DNA of 64,000 nucleotides from Candidatus Thiodiazotropha sp. LNASS1. Lineage in GTDB: Bacteria > Pseudomonadota > Gammaproteobacteria > Chromatiales > Chromatiaceae. Of this stretch, positions 18,175-29,032 are shown piece after piece. Within the stretch, counting starts at the first letter, position 1, and each line of letters opens with the position of its first letter. Both the position numbers and the translations under genes were made by a program. A model generated the notes under the pieces. The model had not been told where the DNA came from. It saw nothing but the letters and a program-made list of their open reading frames with translations, and made no database searches. The stretch is taken from NCBI RefSeq assembly GCF_964212655.1, contig NZ_OZ156465.1, forward strand, positions 3,534,001-3,598,000, read 5' to 3'.

Positions 18175-19902
18175 TCAGGTCTTTACCGGTGATTTCTTGA
18201 ACCAATCCAGCCAGATGCCGCTGAGCAGCCAAGCGTAACCGTAGGTGCCGATGAGGATCAGTATGAAGGTGACGGCGATATCCTTCGCTGTGCCATCCAG
18301 TGAAAAGCCGGGTACATAACCAAACAGGAAGGGACCGAGGTAGAGGAACTTGGCGAATTTGAATGATGTGAAAGCGGTCTTCCACATATTCGCCTTGGCG
18401 ATGGTGGCGCCGGCGAAAGCGGCGATACAGACCGGCGGCGTGATGTTGGAGTCCTGCGACAGCCAATAGACAATCATATGTGCGGCAATCGGGTTGACGC
18501 CCAGTTCGGTGAGTGCGGGTACCGCAACTACCGCTGTAATCAGATAGGCTGCAGTGACCGGAACACCCATACCGAGAATCAGCGAAGCCAGGGCGATTAA
18601 CAGGATGGTCAGCCAGAGTGCGCCATCCGCAAGCTCGATGACGATATCGGCAAAGGTAAGCACCAGGCCACTGTAGGTGAGTACGCCGATGATAATACCG
18701 ATGACGCCTACAGTGGCACCGATCTTCAAGCTTGATTCGGCGCCGGCGCGGGACGCTTCCAGGAAACCTTTCAGATCGATGCGTGTATCCTTGCGGAACC
18801 AGCTGACGACAATACAGGCCACGATGCCGAGGATGGCTGAGTAGCCGGGCGAGTAACCGAGCAACATGAAGATGGTGATAATGACCAGCGGCAGGACGTA
18901 GAACCACTCCTTTTTGAGTATCTCCTTGGCGCTCTCTTTCGATCTCTCACCCACGATGTTGAACCGCTTGGCCTCATAGTGGACCATGACGAATACACTG
19001 AAGAAGTACATCAGGGCCGGAAAGATGGCCACCAGCATGATCGTGGAGTAGGGCACGCCGGTCAATTCGGCCATGATAAAGCCACCGGCTCCCATGATAG
19101 GCGGCATGAACATACCGCCGATGGAGGCGGCCGGTTCGATGCCGCCAGCCACGTGCGGCCTGAATCCGGCCTTCTTCATCATCGGAATGGTAAAGGCGCC
19201 GGTGGATACGGTGTTGGCGATGGCGCTGCCGGAGATGGAACCGAACAGTCCTGATGCGATGACAGATACCTTGGCTGGACCGCCGATCTTGTGACCGACA
19301 GCGGCAAGGGGGAAATCGATGAAAAAGCGTTGAGCGCCGCTCCTCTCCAGGAAAGCGCCAAAAATCACGAACAGGATGATATAGGTCGCCAATACATTGG
19401 CCATGATGCCGAACACACCATCGCTCTTGTAAAAGATGCTGGTGCACAGGTCAGGGAAGGTGTCTCCCGCATGCGATATTATCTCCGGGGCGTACTCGCC
19501 ATACACGCCATAGAGCAGCATGATCGCACCGATAATGACAAACACGCTGCCGACTACCCGCCTGGCAAGTTCGACGCCTATCAGCACACCGACCATGGCA
19601 ATCCACTTATCGAGTTCGGTCTCTGCACCGGCACGATAGTTGATGGCCTCGAAATTGACAATCCAGTAGCCGATCGACCCGATGGATGCCGCGATCAGTA
19701 TATAGTCCCACACCCGACCCCAGACAGTGGGTGTGCGGTAGAGCATGAAGACGAGCATATAGGTGATGATGATATAGATGCCACGATGGTACTGGGTGGC
19801 GGCGGGTTCCAAAACTGCGGAGTAGGAGTAGAAGAGCACCAGTCCCAGTGCCAAGGCGTCGAACATGATCTGTTCGATTTTATGGAGTTTTTCATAAAGC
19901 AT
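18175..19902 (-). CDS. TRAP transporter fused permease (4TM/12TM, DctQM type)
   Basis: This 575-residue inner-membrane protein fuses the small and large TRAP permease subunits. The N-terminal part (about 1-150) has four membrane helices. The C-terminal part carries the DctM-type repeats, including GLFGSISGSAIANTVSTGAF and GGFIMAELTGVPYSTIMLVA, and the mirrored GMGVPVTAAYLITAVVAVP. Such fused permeases normally work with a TAXI-type periplasmic binding protein and sodium to take up organic acids or amino acids. No binding-protein gene is found on either side here. A universal stress protein gene follows. The substrate cannot be predicted. Confidence 0.9.
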   Translation of the reverse strand: MLYEKLHKIEQIMFDALALGLVLFYSYSAVLEPAATQYHRGIYIIITYMLVFMLYRTPTVWGRVWDYILIAASIGSIGYWIVNFEAINYRAGAETELDKWIAMVGVLIGVELARRVVGSVFVIIGAIMLLYGVYGEYAPEIISHAGDTFPDLCTSIFYKSDGVFGIMANVLATYIILFVIFGAFLERSGAQRFFIDFPLAAVGHKIGGPAKVSVIASGLFGSISGSAIANTVSTGAFTIPMMKKAGFRPHVAGGIEPAASIGGMFMPPIMGAGGFIMAELTGVPYSTIMLVAIFPALMYFFSVFVMVHYEAKRFNIVGERSKESAKEILKKEWFYVLPLVIITIFMLLGYSPGYSAILGIVACIVVSWFRKDTRIDLKGFLEASRAGAESSLKIGATVGVIGIIIGVLTYSGLVLTFADIVIELADGALWLTILLIALASLILGMGVPVTAAYLITAVVAVPALTELGVNPIAAHMIVYWLSQDSNITPPVCIAAFAGATIAKANMWKTAFTSFKFAKFLYLGPFLFGYVPGFSLDGTAKDIAVTFILILIGTYGYAWLLSGIWLDWFKKSPVKT

Positions 19903-20316
19903 CGTATGATCCGCTAGCTGGGGCCTGTTAACAGGCCCTTAGACTTTTCAACGCCGAAAGAGATCGCCTTATGAGAGGTTATCCTTCCGGCTATGTTGAA
20001 CATTTTACTCTTATCCTTTCTCTACCCAGTATTGCTTTGCGTCTGGATGTGACGGTGTGACGATCCCGTTGACACCGGTGCGAAATGAACATCCGGATTA
20101 TGAAGCCGATTGTTAAAACGCTATATGCTGTAGTGATAATGCGCCATTCTCGTTGTTATCTTGGCATTTAAACATGATGCGGTCGAACTGAGTTCTTACG
20201 CCTTTTGATCCATACAACATAGACGAAAAAGATGATCTATGCCAGCAGATGACCAAACAATCAGCCAATTCATGACCCATGAAGCGGATCATGATATTGG
20301 CTTCATGTTGAATGGC
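19903..20316. other. Intergenic region upstream of the TRAP permease
   Basis: This region lies between the stop of metE and the start of the TRAP gene, both minus strand. It should contain the TRAP promoter. No binding-protein gene or remnant was recognisable. Confidence 0.45.
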
Positions 20317-22593
20317 TTAAGCGGATGACTCACGCAGTAGACCTGCGGCCCGCTGCATGGCTTCAAGCGCCGGTACGACTTCCTGCCAGCGTCTGGTCTT
20401 GAGACCGCAGTCGGGATTGATCCACAGTCGATCTGCCGGGATCCGCTGCATTGCCCGCCGCATTAGCGTCATGATCTTATCGAGGGATGGGATGTTTGGG
20501 TTGTGGATGTCATAGACACCCGGTCCGATTGCGTTAGGGTAGTCGAATGCCTCAAACACCTCCAGCAGCTCCATGTCCGAACGGGATGTTTCGATGGTGA
20601 TCACATCCGCGTCCATGGCGGCAATTGCCCCGATTATGTCGTTGAACTCCGAATAGCACATATGTGTATGAATCTGGGTCGAATCCTTCACGCCGTTGGC
20701 ACACACGCCGAATGCATGAGTGGCCCATTCCAGGTAACCCTGCCATTCACTGCGTCTCAGGGGTAGTCCTTCCCGCAATGCCGCCTCGTCAATCTGGATG
20801 ATTGCAATCCCGGCCTGTTCCAGGTCAAGCACCTCGTCTCTCAAGGCGAGCGCCAGCTGAAGACAGGTGGCCGCACGGGGCTGATCATCGCGCACGAATG
20901 ACCAATTGAGCATGGTGACCGGGCCGGTGAGCATCCCTTTCAAAGGTTTTGTCGTAAGGGACTGGGCATAGTCTGTCCATTCACCGGTCATGCAGTGATG
21001 ACGCTCGATATCACCGTAAATAATCGGCGGCTTTACGCAGCGTGAACCATAGGATTGCACCCAAGCGTGCTCCATAAAGGCAAAGCCATCCAGCTGTTCG
21101 CCGAAATATTCCACCATGTCGTTGCGTTCCGGTTCACCATGTACCAGCACATCCAAGCCGATCTTCTCCTGTTGCCGGATGCAGTAGGCGATCTCCTGTT
21201 TCATGGCCTTTTTATAACGGTTCCAGGTCAGCTTGCCGTTACGATAATCCCTGCGGCATTGACGTATTGAACCGGTTTGGGGGAAGGAGCCGATAGTGGT
21301 GGTGGGGAGGGGTGGCAGATTTAATCTCTGTGCCTGTACCTGGCTGCGGACCTCATAGGGACTTCGACGTTGTGCCATCGATGGAGTGATTTCCGCTATA
21401 CGCTGATGAACAGACGGCTTGATCACCCGGTGAGATCGCTTGCGTGTGAGCAGAGCGTTGGCGTTGTTCTCCAGTTCGGTTGTCACGCTGTCTCGCCCCT
21501 GATTGAGCGCAGTGGCGACGAGTTCAAGCTCAATCAGTTTCTGTTTGCCAAAGCTGCACCACGCTTTAATCTCCGGATCGAGTCTTTGTTCACGTTCCAG
21601 GTCGAGTGGAACGTGCAGTAGTGAACATGAGGGGGCGAGCCATAGCCGTTGCCGGAGGCGGCTATGGATCGGCTCCAGCCACGCCAAAATAGCCTTGAGG
21701 TCACTCTTCCAGATATTTCGGCCATCGATAATACCCAGGGACAGGATCTTATGCATGGGCAGCCAATCGATGATCCGGTCGACCTCCTCCTGTTGTCGGC
21801 TCACATCGATATGCAGCCCGGCAACGGGCAGTTCACATGCCAGTTGCAGGTTTTCCCGCAACTGACCGAAATAGGTGGTCAGCAGCAGTTTGACCGGACT
21901 GCTTTGCAGTTGGTAATAACTATTGCGCAGGGCATGTTGCCAGGTTGCGCTGAGTTCGGTCGCCAGTATCGGTTCGTCGACCTGCACCCACTCTACGCCA
22001 GCCGCTGCAAGTTGAGTCAAAAGATCGGCATAGATGGGCAGCAAGCGCTGCAGTAGATCGAGTTTGTCGCTACCGTCCTTGCTTTTACCCAACCAAAGAT
22101 AGGTGACCGGGCCAATGATGACCGGTTTAATCCGCTGGGTGTCAGTGCCGGTTTCGGTGATTTGTGTGAGCAGTGTATCGATCGCCAACCGAAATTCCGT
22201 GGCGTGCTGAAATTCCGGTACGATATAGTGGTAGTTGGTGTCGAACCATTTGGTCATTTCAGCAGCCGCCTCCGGTGGCGTATCCTGATTGGAAGCGCCC
22301 CGGGCAACCTGAAAATAGTTGTCAAGGGTGGTGATCCCAGCTTCCTGCCGGAAACGGGGTGGGATATTGCCGAATAGAAAACTGCTATCCAATACCTGGT
22401 CGTAGAGCGAAAAATCTCCCACTGTCAGCATGTCCAGTCGAGACTGCAACAGCAGATTGTCCCGGCGAATTTGACGGGCCGTCCGTTCCAGCTCCCGCTG
22501 GTCAAGCTCCCCCCGCCAATAGGCCTCGAGGGCAAATTTCAATTGTCGCTTGGTACCGATGCGGGGTAGTCCGAGGTGATGTGTTGTGGCCAT
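20317..22593 (-). CDS. metE: Cobalamin-independent methionine synthase
   Basis: This 758-residue cytoplasmic enzyme transfers the methyl group of 5-methyltetrahydropteroyltri-L-glutamate to homocysteine, the last step of methionine synthesis. It has the family's two-barrel length. The N-terminal start [20 protein letters not shown] is typical. The C-terminal zinc site is intact, with [13 protein letters not shown] supplying His and Cys and NPDCGLKTR supplying the distal Cys. The core motif [20 protein letters not shown] marks the start of the second half. AAGGA precedes the ATG. It is transcribed divergently from metR, the classical arrangement for MetR and homocysteine control. Confidence 0.97.
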   Translation of the reverse strand: MATTHHLGLPRIGTKRQLKFALEAYWRGELDQRELERTARQIRRDNLLLQSRLDMLTVGDFSLYDQVLDSSFLFGNIPPRFRQEAGITTLDNYFQVARGASNQDTPPEAAAEMTKWFDTNYHYIVPEFQHATEFRLAIDTLLTQITETGTDTQRIKPVIIGPVTYLWLGKSKDGSDKLDLLQRLLPIYADLLTQLAAAGVEWVQVDEPILATELSATWQHALRNSYYQLQSSPVKLLLTTYFGQLRENLQLACELPVAGLHIDVSRQQEEVDRIIDWLPMHKILSLGIIDGRNIWKSDLKAILAWLEPIHSRLRQRLWLAPSCSLLHVPLDLEREQRLDPEIKAWCSFGKQKLIELELVATALNQGRDSVTTELENNANALLTRKRSHRVIKPSVHQRIAEITPSMAQRRSPYEVRSQVQAQRLNLPPLPTTTIGSFPQTGSIRQCRRDYRNGKLTWNRYKKAMKQEIAYCIRQQEKIGLDVLVHGEPERNDMVEYFGEQLDGFAFMEHAWVQSYGSRCVKPPIIYGDIERHHCMTGEWTDYAQSLTTKPLKGMLTGPVTMLNWSFVRDDQPRAATCLQLALALRDEVLDLEQAGIAIIQIDEAALREGLPLRRSEWQGYLEWATHAFGVCANGVKDSTQIHTHMCYSEFNDIIGAIAAMDADVITIETSRSDMELLEVFEAFDYPNAIGPGVYDIHNPNIPSLDKIMTLMRRAMQRIPADRLWINPDCGLKTRRWQEVVPALEAMQRAAGLLRESSA

Positions 22594-22698
22594 AGTCCTT
22601 GCTCTGAGATGTCGTTATTACCAGGGCGCTATTGTAAGGAGGCAAATTATGAAAATATAATGATCATATTGCTATAAAATATGAAGAAAACTCATACT
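22594..22698. promoter_or_regulatory. metE-metR divergent control region
   Basis: The region between metE and metR is very AT-rich and contains the 8-bp palindrome ATGATCAT at 22660-22667, flanked by TGAAAATAT on one side. MetR sites are described as TGAA-N5-TTCA; no perfect copy is visible, so this palindrome is only a candidate operator. Both promoters must lie here. Confidence 0.45.
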
Positions 22699-23586
22699 AT
22701 GATAGAGCTGACCCACCTCAAGATCATCGCTGCCCTGAAGCGTCATGGAACGCTCACTGCCGCAGCCGATGCGCTCTTTCTCAGCCAGTCTGCGCTTTCA
22801 CACCAAATACGATATTTAGAGGGAAAGCTGGGTGTTGAACTCTGGGAGAGGCAGGGGCGCCGGTTGAGGTTGACCCGTGCCGGCATACAGTTATTGAAGA
22901 CGGCGCATGAAATTCTGCCCATCCTGGAGCAGACTGAGCAGACCTTAAAAGCCTTGGCTGAAGGGAAGCAGGGGACATTGCGTATCGGAGTAGAGTGCTA
23001 TCCCTGTTATGAATGGTTGAAGGACGTTATTGCTGACTACTTGAGCCGTGAACCGGATGTGGAGGTGGATATTTTTCACCGTTTTCAATTTGCCGGGCTG
23101 GAAGGGCTGTTGAATCGTCATATCGATCTACTGATCACTCCGGATAGGGTGGATCAGCCTGGGCTTGGTTTCGATACGCTTTTCCATTATGAGTTGATGC
23201 TTTTGGTATCCGATTCCCACCCGTTGGCTGATGCATCATGGATTAAGCCGGAGCAGTTGGCGCAGGAGAACCTTGTCACTTTTCCGGTGGCGCCGGAGCG
23301 TCTGGATATCCTCACCCTGTTCCTATGGCCGGCGGCGGTGAGAACAATAAAACAGAAGCAGATTGAATCATTCGAGATTATGCTGCAGATGGTGGCCTAT
23401 AATCGTGGCATCTGTACTTTACCGGACTGGTTGGCCGTCAAAGTAAGTGCGGAGCTGCCTTTGAAAGCGCTACATTTAGGGAGTCAAGGCATCAATAGGA
23501 AGTTGTATGCGGCCTATCGTCATGAAGATGGAGGGATCGGCTATTTGCAGCGATTTCTGATTAGGGCAAAACGATTTAAACCCTAA
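22699..23586 (+). CDS. metR: LysR-family regulator of methionine genes
   Basis: This LysR-type transcription factor (295 aa from the chosen start) has an N-terminal winged helix (HLKIIAALKRHGTLTAAADA, then LFLSQSALSHQIRYLE) and a C-terminal effector domain beginning near GTLRIGVECY. The typical MetR N-terminus is MIEL.HL, so the second ATG was preferred over the upstream ATG at 22681, which would add six residues (MKKTHT). Its position back-to-back with metE and the family's homocysteine coactivation support the assignment. Confidence 0.9.
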   Translation: MIELTHLKIIAALKRHGTLTAAADALFLSQSALSHQIRYLEGKLGVELWERQGRRLRLTRAGIQLLKTAHEILPILEQTEQTLKALAEGKQGTLRIGVECYPCYEWLKDVIADYLSREPDVEVDIFHRFQFAGLEGLLNRHIDLLITPDRVDQPGLGFDTLFHYELMLLVSDSHPLADASWIKPEQLAQENLVTFPVAPERLDILTLFLWPAAVRTIKQKQIESFEIMLQMVAYNRGICTLPDWLAVKVSAELPLKALHLGSQGINRKLYAAYRHEDGGIGYLQRFLIRAKRFKP

Positions 23587-23760
23587 GATAGGCATTTTCA
23601 GGATAAAATAAGATCCTCGCACCATGGAAACAAAACAGCTGAGCAGACGTATGTTTCCTCAATCTCATCATGGATATACCGACCTATGAAGATCAGGTAC
23701 AAGGTTGCAAGTGGAATCTTTGGCTAGTACGGGGCAGTGCAATAGATCGGTGGCGGACCA

Positions 23761-24174
23761 ATGAAGAGATTTCTTACTTGGCGGGATGACTGGTATCTGG
23801 GGATCGATGAAATCGATCAGCAACATCTCCATCTGGTGGATCTGGTCAATCAGGTGGCAGACTCGGTTATGACGCAAAATTCAGAATCGAATGATGACGG
23901 AGCTGCGATGCGGCTGGTGCTGCAACTTCAAGAGGAGACCAGGCAGCATTTCAGGGATGAGGAGGCCTTTATGCGTAATCATGAATATCCTCAGGTCAGC
24001 AGTCATCATCGGGAACATGCACTGCTTCAGGCTGAGATGAGTGATTTGATAAGAGAGATAGAAGAGGGGAAACGCAGGCTCGATATAGAAACCCTGACTT
24101 CACTCAAGTATTGGCTTATCGATCATGTCATAGACAGCGATATGGATATAGCCCGTTACATGAACAGTCGATAA
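23761..24174 (+). CDS. Bacteriohemerythrin
   Basis: This single-domain hemerythrin (137 aa) binds O2 at a non-haem di-iron centre. The four-helix ligand pattern is visible: WYLGIDEIDQQHLHLVDLVN supplies the first His, RQHFRDEEAFMRNHEYP supplies His and Glu, HHREHALL supplies two His, and WLIDHVIDSDMDIARY supplies the final His and Asp. Length is normal for a stand-alone bacteriohemerythrin. It may store or deliver oxygen, or buffer it in a microaerophilic cell. No operon partner is evident. Confidence 0.93.
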   Translation: MKRFLTWRDDWYLGIDEIDQQHLHLVDLVNQVADSVMTQNSESNDDGAAMRLVLQLQEETRQHFRDEEAFMRNHEYPQVSSHHREHALLQAEMSDLIREIEEGKRRLDIETLTSLKYWLIDHVIDSDMDIARYMNSR

Positions 24175-24387
24175 AGACCATGCAGGGACAGAGGCTGTTG
24201 GCCTGTACCTTACATCTTCAAAAGCCTACCATGACAATACAGCAGTATATGCGGCGATACCGTCCGCAGCTCAGGCTGGCTGTGTACGCGGTCAATGACA
24301 GAGCCTAACAATCAGCATGGACTGAATGATGCTTAAAGCGGTCGGTGATAAAGAACAATGCATTGAATCAGTCGGGAGTTGGCTGGC

Positions 24388-25764
24388 ATGGCGGTGAGTG
24401 TTTTCGATCTCTTCAAAATCGGCATAGGCCCTTCCAGTTCCCACACCGTCGGGCCGATGCTGGCGGCCAAGCGATTTGTGGAAACACTGTCGGATGAGCG
24501 CCTGCTAAAGGTTGCACACAGAATTCAGATAGAGCTGTTCGGGTCATTGGGAGCTACCGGCAAGGGGCATGGGACGGATAAGGCACTATTGCTCGGACTC
24601 ATGGGAGAGTCGCCCTCAACGGTGGATGTCCAGGCCATACCGCAGCGGATCGATGCTATCCGTGAGCAGAAATCAGTGGTGCTGGGCAGTGGACTGCGGC
24701 TCTGCTTCGATATGGAGGGTGATCTTCAGTTTCATCGGAAAAAACAGCTCAAACTGCATGCCAACGGTATGCGGTTCACGGCCTTCGACGATAAGGGGAA
24801 GGAGATTTCACAAAACCATTTTTATTCCGTTGGAGGTGGTTTTGTAATTGAGGAAAATGCGCAAGGCGAGGTTGTTATCAGTGAGGATAAAACCCTACTC
24901 AAGTATCCTTTTCATAGTGGCGAAGAGTTGTTGCGGGTCTGTGACGAGCAGGGGCTCTCCATCAGCCGGCTGATGTTGGAGAATGAAAAGTCATGGCGTA
25001 GTGAACAGACGATTCGCGACAGTTTGCTGCAGATATGGCATGTCATGCAGCAATGCGTGGAACAGGGTTGCACGACTGAAGGGGTGCTGCCGGGTGGATT
25101 AAAGGTTAAACGACGCGCTCCACGTCTCTACAGGCAGCTCAGTAACGATGCGGAACTCAATCAGGTGCCGCTTGGCACCATGGACTGGGTCAATCTGTTT
25201 GCTCTGGCGGTCAACGAGGAGAATGCCGCCGGAGGCCGGGTGGTGACCGCTCCCACTAATGGGGCTGCCGGAATTGTTCCCGCGGTACTCCACTACTATT
25301 GGCGTTTTTCACCGGGAGCAACGGAGGATGGTGTGATCAGATTCCTACTCTGTGCCGGTGCGATCGGTATCCTGTACAAAGAGAATGCCTCGATTTCCGG
25401 TGCCGAGGTGGGTTGTCAGGGTGAGGTCGGTGCTGCCTGTTCCATGGCTGCGGGTGCATTGGCCGAGGTATTGGGCGGCACGCCGCGCCAGGTTGAAAAT
25501 GCCGCGGAGATAGGAATGGAGCACAATCTGGGCTTGACCTGCGATCCGGTAGGCGGCCTGGTGCAGGTGCCGTGTATCGAGCGTAATGCCATGGGTGCGG
25601 TAAAAGCCATAAATGCCGCGCGCATGGCCTTACGGGGAGACGGGTCGCACTTTGTTTCACTGGATAAAGTCATAAAAACCATGCGAGAGACCGGCGCGGA
25701 TATGAAGACAAAATATAAAGAGACATCGAGGGGAGGGCTGGCAGTCAATCTTGTCGAGTGTTGA
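24388..25764 (+). CDS. sdaA: L-serine dehydratase (single-chain, Fe-S)
   Basis: This cytoplasmic iron-sulfur enzyme deaminates L-serine to pyruvate and ammonia (458 aa). The beta-domain motif [13 protein letters not shown] is close to the N-terminus, followed by [15 protein letters not shown]. The alpha domain has [13 protein letters not shown] and the cluster cysteines in [16 protein letters not shown] and [19 protein letters not shown]. The start was moved to the ATG at 24388: GGGAG lies nine bases upstream, and family members begin [19 protein letters not shown]. It stands without an obvious serine transporter or glycine-cleavage neighbour. Confidence 0.95.
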   Translation: MAVSVFDLFKIGIGPSSSHTVGPMLAAKRFVETLSDERLLKVAHRIQIELFGSLGATGKGHGTDKALLLGLMGESPSTVDVQAIPQRIDAIREQKSVVLGSGLRLCFDMEGDLQFHRKKQLKLHANGMRFTAFDDKGKEISQNHFYSVGGGFVIEENAQGEVVISEDKTLLKYPFHSGEELLRVCDEQGLSISRLMLENEKSWRSEQTIRDSLLQIWHVMQQCVEQGCTTEGVLPGGLKVKRRAPRLYRQLSNDAELNQVPLGTMDWVNLFALAVNEENAAGGRVVTAPTNGAAGIVPAVLHYYWRFSPGATEDGVIRFLLCAGAIGILYKENASISGAEVGCQGEVGAACSMAAGALAEVLGGTPRQVENAAEIGMEHNLGLTCDPVGGLVQVPCIERNAMGAVKAINAARMALRGDGSHFVSLDKVIKTMRETGADMKTKYKETSRGGLAVNLVEC

Positions 25765-25812
25765 AATTGATCTAAAAAAGGGGAAGGATTAGCTGAATCT
25801 GACCGATAAAGG

Positions 25813-26505
25813 ATGATAGAAACCAATATGAATGAACAAGGCGTCTTTTACAGCTGGGAACAGGCCTGTGACTACGTCGGTGACAGTCGTTTTCTGCATG
25901 AACTTGAAGAGTTCTATTTCCACTTCAACGGGTTCGCTTCTGTCGAGGTGGAGAGCGGAACCTTTGACAGGGTCTATGTGGACGGTTATCTCAAGCTCTA
26001 CGCCACTGATGTCAACGAGCTGAAAAAGAATCTGCCGGTCACCTACAGCAGTGCCATTATCGATCACAACATCACAATTAATGGTGTTGTTCGTGATGAC
26101 CTGTTTCAGAAGTTTCTGGTATTCGACGAAGAGCTGCTCATTGGCGACGGGAAGGGCGAAATGGATAATGAGTTCAACTATCCTGCCGACATGCACTTCA
26201 ACCACGACGATTTGAATCGTGTCTGTGATACTTACGGTATACAGCGTCCGGATTCAGAACCTCAATCCAAGCCTATTGTTGTCAAGGATGAGGTAACGCT
26301 GCAGGTGATCGGAGCACTTGCCTGTATGCTGGCCATGAACAACGATCTCGAGGCCTCGCTGCACAACCAACAGCACATATCGGAAATCATTATCGACGAT
26401 CTTTTTATTATGCTCAGCGGTATGGGGATCGAGGTCGACGGTAAACAGAAATTCCTCTATGAAAAACTCATTTCAGAAGGTGTGAGAAGCGTCATCGAAG
26501 CTTGA
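25813..26505 (+). CDS. Conserved-looking hypothetical protein
   Basis: This 230-residue soluble protein is acidic and lacks signal or membrane segments. The C-terminal third (TLQVIGALACMLAMNNDLEA, then ISEIIIDDLFIMLSGMGIE) looks like a helical module found at the end of other uncharacterised proteins; I cannot name the family. The N-terminal half is rich in aromatic residues (FLHELEEFYFHFNGFASVEV). AAAGG lies just before the first ATG, and a second ATG at 25828 is possible. It lies 48 bases after sdaA and could be cotranscribed with it. Confidence 0.65.
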   Translation: MIETNMNEQGVFYSWEQACDYVGDSRFLHELEEFYFHFNGFASVEVESGTFDRVYVDGYLKLYATDVNELKKNLPVTYSSAIIDHNITINGVVRDDLFQKFLVFDEELLIGDGKGEMDNEFNYPADMHFNHDDLNRVCDTYGIQRPDSEPQSKPIVVKDEVTLQVIGALACMLAMNNDLEASLHNQQHISEIIIDDLFIMLSGMGIEVDGKQKFLYEKLISEGVRSVIEA

Positions 26506-26553
26506 TCTGTGTAGCGGGAAACCCTTGTGCCACTGGGGTATGGTGTCCCTGCA

Positions 26554-26580
26554 AATAAGTAATGAATGCTGTTACTTATT
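26554..26580. other. Inverted repeat upstream of the suf operon
   Basis: A perfect 9-base inverted repeat (AATAAGTAA / TTACTTATT) with a 9-base spacer follows the hypothetical gene. It could terminate that transcript, although there is no T tract, or be an additional operator for suf. Confidence 0.4.
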
Positions 26581-26666
26581 GTATTTGATAGTTATTTTCA
26601 GCCCATCCGATTTCACGCCAGTGATTACCTTAGTATTTCTCTAGGGTATAGCCCTTGCAAATTATA

Positions 26667-26691
26667 ATACCTGACTATATTACTGTGTTAT
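26667..26691 (+). promoter_or_regulatory. IscR type-1-like operator overlapping the suf promoter
   Basis: The 25-bp sequence starting ATACCTGACTATATTACTG agrees with the E. coli type-1 IscR consensus (ATASYYGACTRWWWYAGTCRRSTAT) at 21 of 25 positions by my alignment; mismatches are confined to the right half-site. A TTGCAA hexamer (26655-26660) with a TATTAC hexamer 17 bases later would make a promoter that this site overlaps. That geometry is typical of repression by [2Fe-2S]-IscR. No iscR gene lies in the window. Confidence 0.6.
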
Positions 26692-26814
26692 TAAGTTTCA
26701 GCAGTCGGCCGGCATTGGCCAGGGGCAGTAAAAAATGAATCTATTCCCGCAATCTGTTTACCCCATTTCTTTTGCTGTAACAGCCGCAATTGCATACCGC
26801 AGGGGAGATGAGAC

Positions 26815-28260
26815 ATGGGTATGACCGATAGTAGTGTGGAGAATCTCATAAGCACCGGATATGCAGAGGGATTCGTCACTCGGATTGAATCGGATACGCT
26901 GCCGCCAGGTTTGGACGAGTCGGTAATCCGTGCCATATCGTCACGCAAAGACGAGCCGGAATGGATGCTTGAAAAGCGCCTCCAGGCGTATCGCCATTGG
27001 CTGAATATGCAGCAACCGGACTGGGCAGCCATCCGTTATCCCGCTATCGATTTCCAGGCAATCTCCTACTACTCCTCACCGAAGAAAAAACCGCAACTTG
27101 CCAGCCTTGACGATGTGGACCCGGAGTTGCTGGCCACCTACGAAAAGTTGGGGATTCCCCTTGACGAGCAGAAGGCACTGGCCGGCGTGGCGGTGGATGC
27201 AGTCTTTGACAGTGTTTCGGTGGCGACAACATTCCGGGAGACACTGGCTGAAGCGGGTGTGATCTTCTGCTCCATGTCGGAGGCGATACGCGAATATCCG
27301 GAACTGGTGCAGCGCTACATGGGATCGGTGGTCCCCTATAAGGATAACTATTTCGCCGCTTTGAACAGCGCGGTGTTCAGTGACGGAACCTTTGTCTATA
27401 TACCCAGGGGTGTGATGTGTCCGATGGAGTTGTCCACCTATTTTCGTATCAATGAGGCACAGACAGGGCAGTTTGAACGCACCCTGATCGTCGCCGAAGA
27501 GGCTAGTCAGGTAAGCTACCTTGAAGGCTGTACCGCTCCGATGCGGGATGAGAATCAACTCCATGCGGCAGTCGTGGAGTTGGTGGCCATGACTGATGCA
27601 AAGATTAAATATTCAACGGTGCAAAACTGGTATCCGGGCGACAGTGAGGGCCGTGGCGGTATATACAACTTCGTGACCAAACGGGGGGATTGCCGGGGTG
27701 ACCGTTCACACATCTCGTGGACCCAGGTTGAGACAGGGTCCGCGGTTACCTGGAAGTATCCCAGTTGTATCCTGCGTGGGGATGACAGTGTGGGTGAGTT
27801 CTATTCCGTGGCTGTGACCAAGGGCAGGCAACAGGCGGATACCGGCACCAAGATGATCCATATGGGCAAGAACAGCCGCAGCACCATAGTATCCAAGGGT
27901 ATATCGGCGATGCAGGGCAGCAATGCCTATCGGGGTCTGGTACGCATTGCGGCGAAGGCGGAAAACGCGAGAAACCACACCCAGTGCGATTCCCTCTTGA
28001 TCGGTGATCGTTGTGGCGCCCATACCTTTCCCTATATCGAAGTGAAGAATCCCACCGCCCAGGTGGAGCATGAAGCCACAACCTCGAAGGTGAGTGAGGA
28101 TCAACTGTTCTACTGTCGTCAGCGTGGCCTCTCGGATGAGGATGCGGTGTCGATGATCATTAACGGCTTCTGCAAAGAGGTCTTCAACGAGCTGCCGATG
28201 GAGTTTGCCGTTGAGGCTCAGAAGCTGCTTGCTGTGAGTCTGGAAGGGGCGGTTGGTTGA
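26815..28260 (+). CDS. sufB: Fe-S cluster assembly scaffold SufB
   Basis: This 481-residue cytoplasmic protein is the scaffold subunit of the SufBCD complex that builds Fe-S clusters. It has the family's length and conserved segments: [59 protein letters not shown], and [18 protein letters not shown], which contains the conserved persulfide-acceptor/cluster Cys (C405 in E. coli). A GGGGAG site precedes the ATG. It is the first gene of the suf operon, downstream of an IscR-like operator. Confidence 0.97.
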   Translation: MGMTDSSVENLISTGYAEGFVTRIESDTLPPGLDESVIRAISSRKDEPEWMLEKRLQAYRHWLNMQQPDWAAIRYPAIDFQAISYYSSPKKKPQLASLDDVDPELLATYEKLGIPLDEQKALAGVAVDAVFDSVSVATTFRETLAEAGVIFCSMSEAIREYPELVQRYMGSVVPYKDNYFAALNSAVFSDGTFVYIPRGVMCPMELSTYFRINEAQTGQFERTLIVAEEASQVSYLEGCTAPMRDENQLHAAVVELVAMTDAKIKYSTVQNWYPGDSEGRGGIYNFVTKRGDCRGDRSHISWTQVETGSAVTWKYPSCILRGDDSVGEFYSVAVTKGRQQADTGTKMIHMGKNSRSTIVSKGISAMQGSNAYRGLVRIAAKAENARNHTQCDSLLIGDRCGAHTFPYIEVKNPTAQVEHEATTSKVSEDQLFYCRQRGLSDEDAVSMIINGFCKEVFNELPMEFAVEAQKLLAVSLEGAVG

Positions 28261-28279
28261 GATGGAAGAGAGGTTTCCG

Positions 28280-29032
28280 ATGTTGACGATAAAGAATTTA
28301 CGGGCCAGCGTGGAAGACAAAACGATCCTGAATGGGGTCGATCTGCAGATCAATGCAGGCGAAGTGCATGCCATCATGGGACCTAACGGGTCGGGAAAGA
28401 GCACTTTGGCGCATGTCCTTTCAGGAAGGGATGGTTATCATGTGACTGACGGTAATGTGAGTTATATGGGTGAGAATCTGCTCGACCTGGAGGTTGAAGA
28501 ACGGGCGCACAGAGGGCTTTTTCTCGCATTGCAATATCCGGTTGAGCTACCCGGAGTGAACAACATGACCTTCTTGCGGGAATCGATGAATGCGATACGC
28601 AAGGCTAACGGTGAAGAGGAGATTGATGCGGTCAGTTTCATGAAGCTTGTACGCGCCAAAGCAAAACAGGTGAAGCTGGATGAAAAGCTGCTCAAGCGTT
28701 CGGTGAATACGGGTTTCTCGGGGGGTGAAAAAAAGCGCAACGAGATTTTTCAGATGGCTATGCTGGAACCGCGGCTGGCTATTTTGGATGAGACGGATTC
28801 CGGTCTCGACATAGATGCCCTGCGAACAGTCGCGGATGGTGTGAATATGCTGCGTTCAGAAGAGAGAGCCTTGCTGGTGGTAACCCATTATCAGCGTTTG
28901 CTTGACTATATTCAGCCGGATTTCGTCCATGTGCTGGTGGCGGGCCGCATTATTCGTTCCGGAGGCAAGGAGTTGGCGTTGGAGTTGGAGGAGAAGGGGT
29001 ATGGCTGGCTGATTGATGAGGATGCGGCATGA
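28280..29032 (+). CDS. sufC: Fe-S assembly ATPase SufC
   Basis: This 250-residue ABC-type ATPase energises the SufBCD complex. It shows Walker A GPNGSGKST, the SufC-specific signature GFSGGEKKRNEIFQM, and Walker B with the unusual ILDETDSGLDIDAL, the canonical SufC version. The start was placed at the ATG giving MLTIKNL, with GAGAGG six bases upstream; upstream in-frame TTG and ATG codons overlap sufB. It overlaps sufD by four bases (ATGA). Confidence 0.97.
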   Translation: MLTIKNLRASVEDKTILNGVDLQINAGEVHAIMGPNGSGKSTLAHVLSGRDGYHVTDGNVSYMGENLLDLEVEERAHRGLFLALQYPVELPGVNNMTFLRESMNAIRKANGEEEIDAVSFMKLVRAKAKQVKLDEKLLKRSVNTGFSGGEKKRNEIFQMAMLEPRLAILDETDSGLDIDALRTVADGVNMLRSEERALLVVTHYQRLLDYIQPDFVHVLVAGRIIRSGGKELALELEEKGYGWLIDEDAA

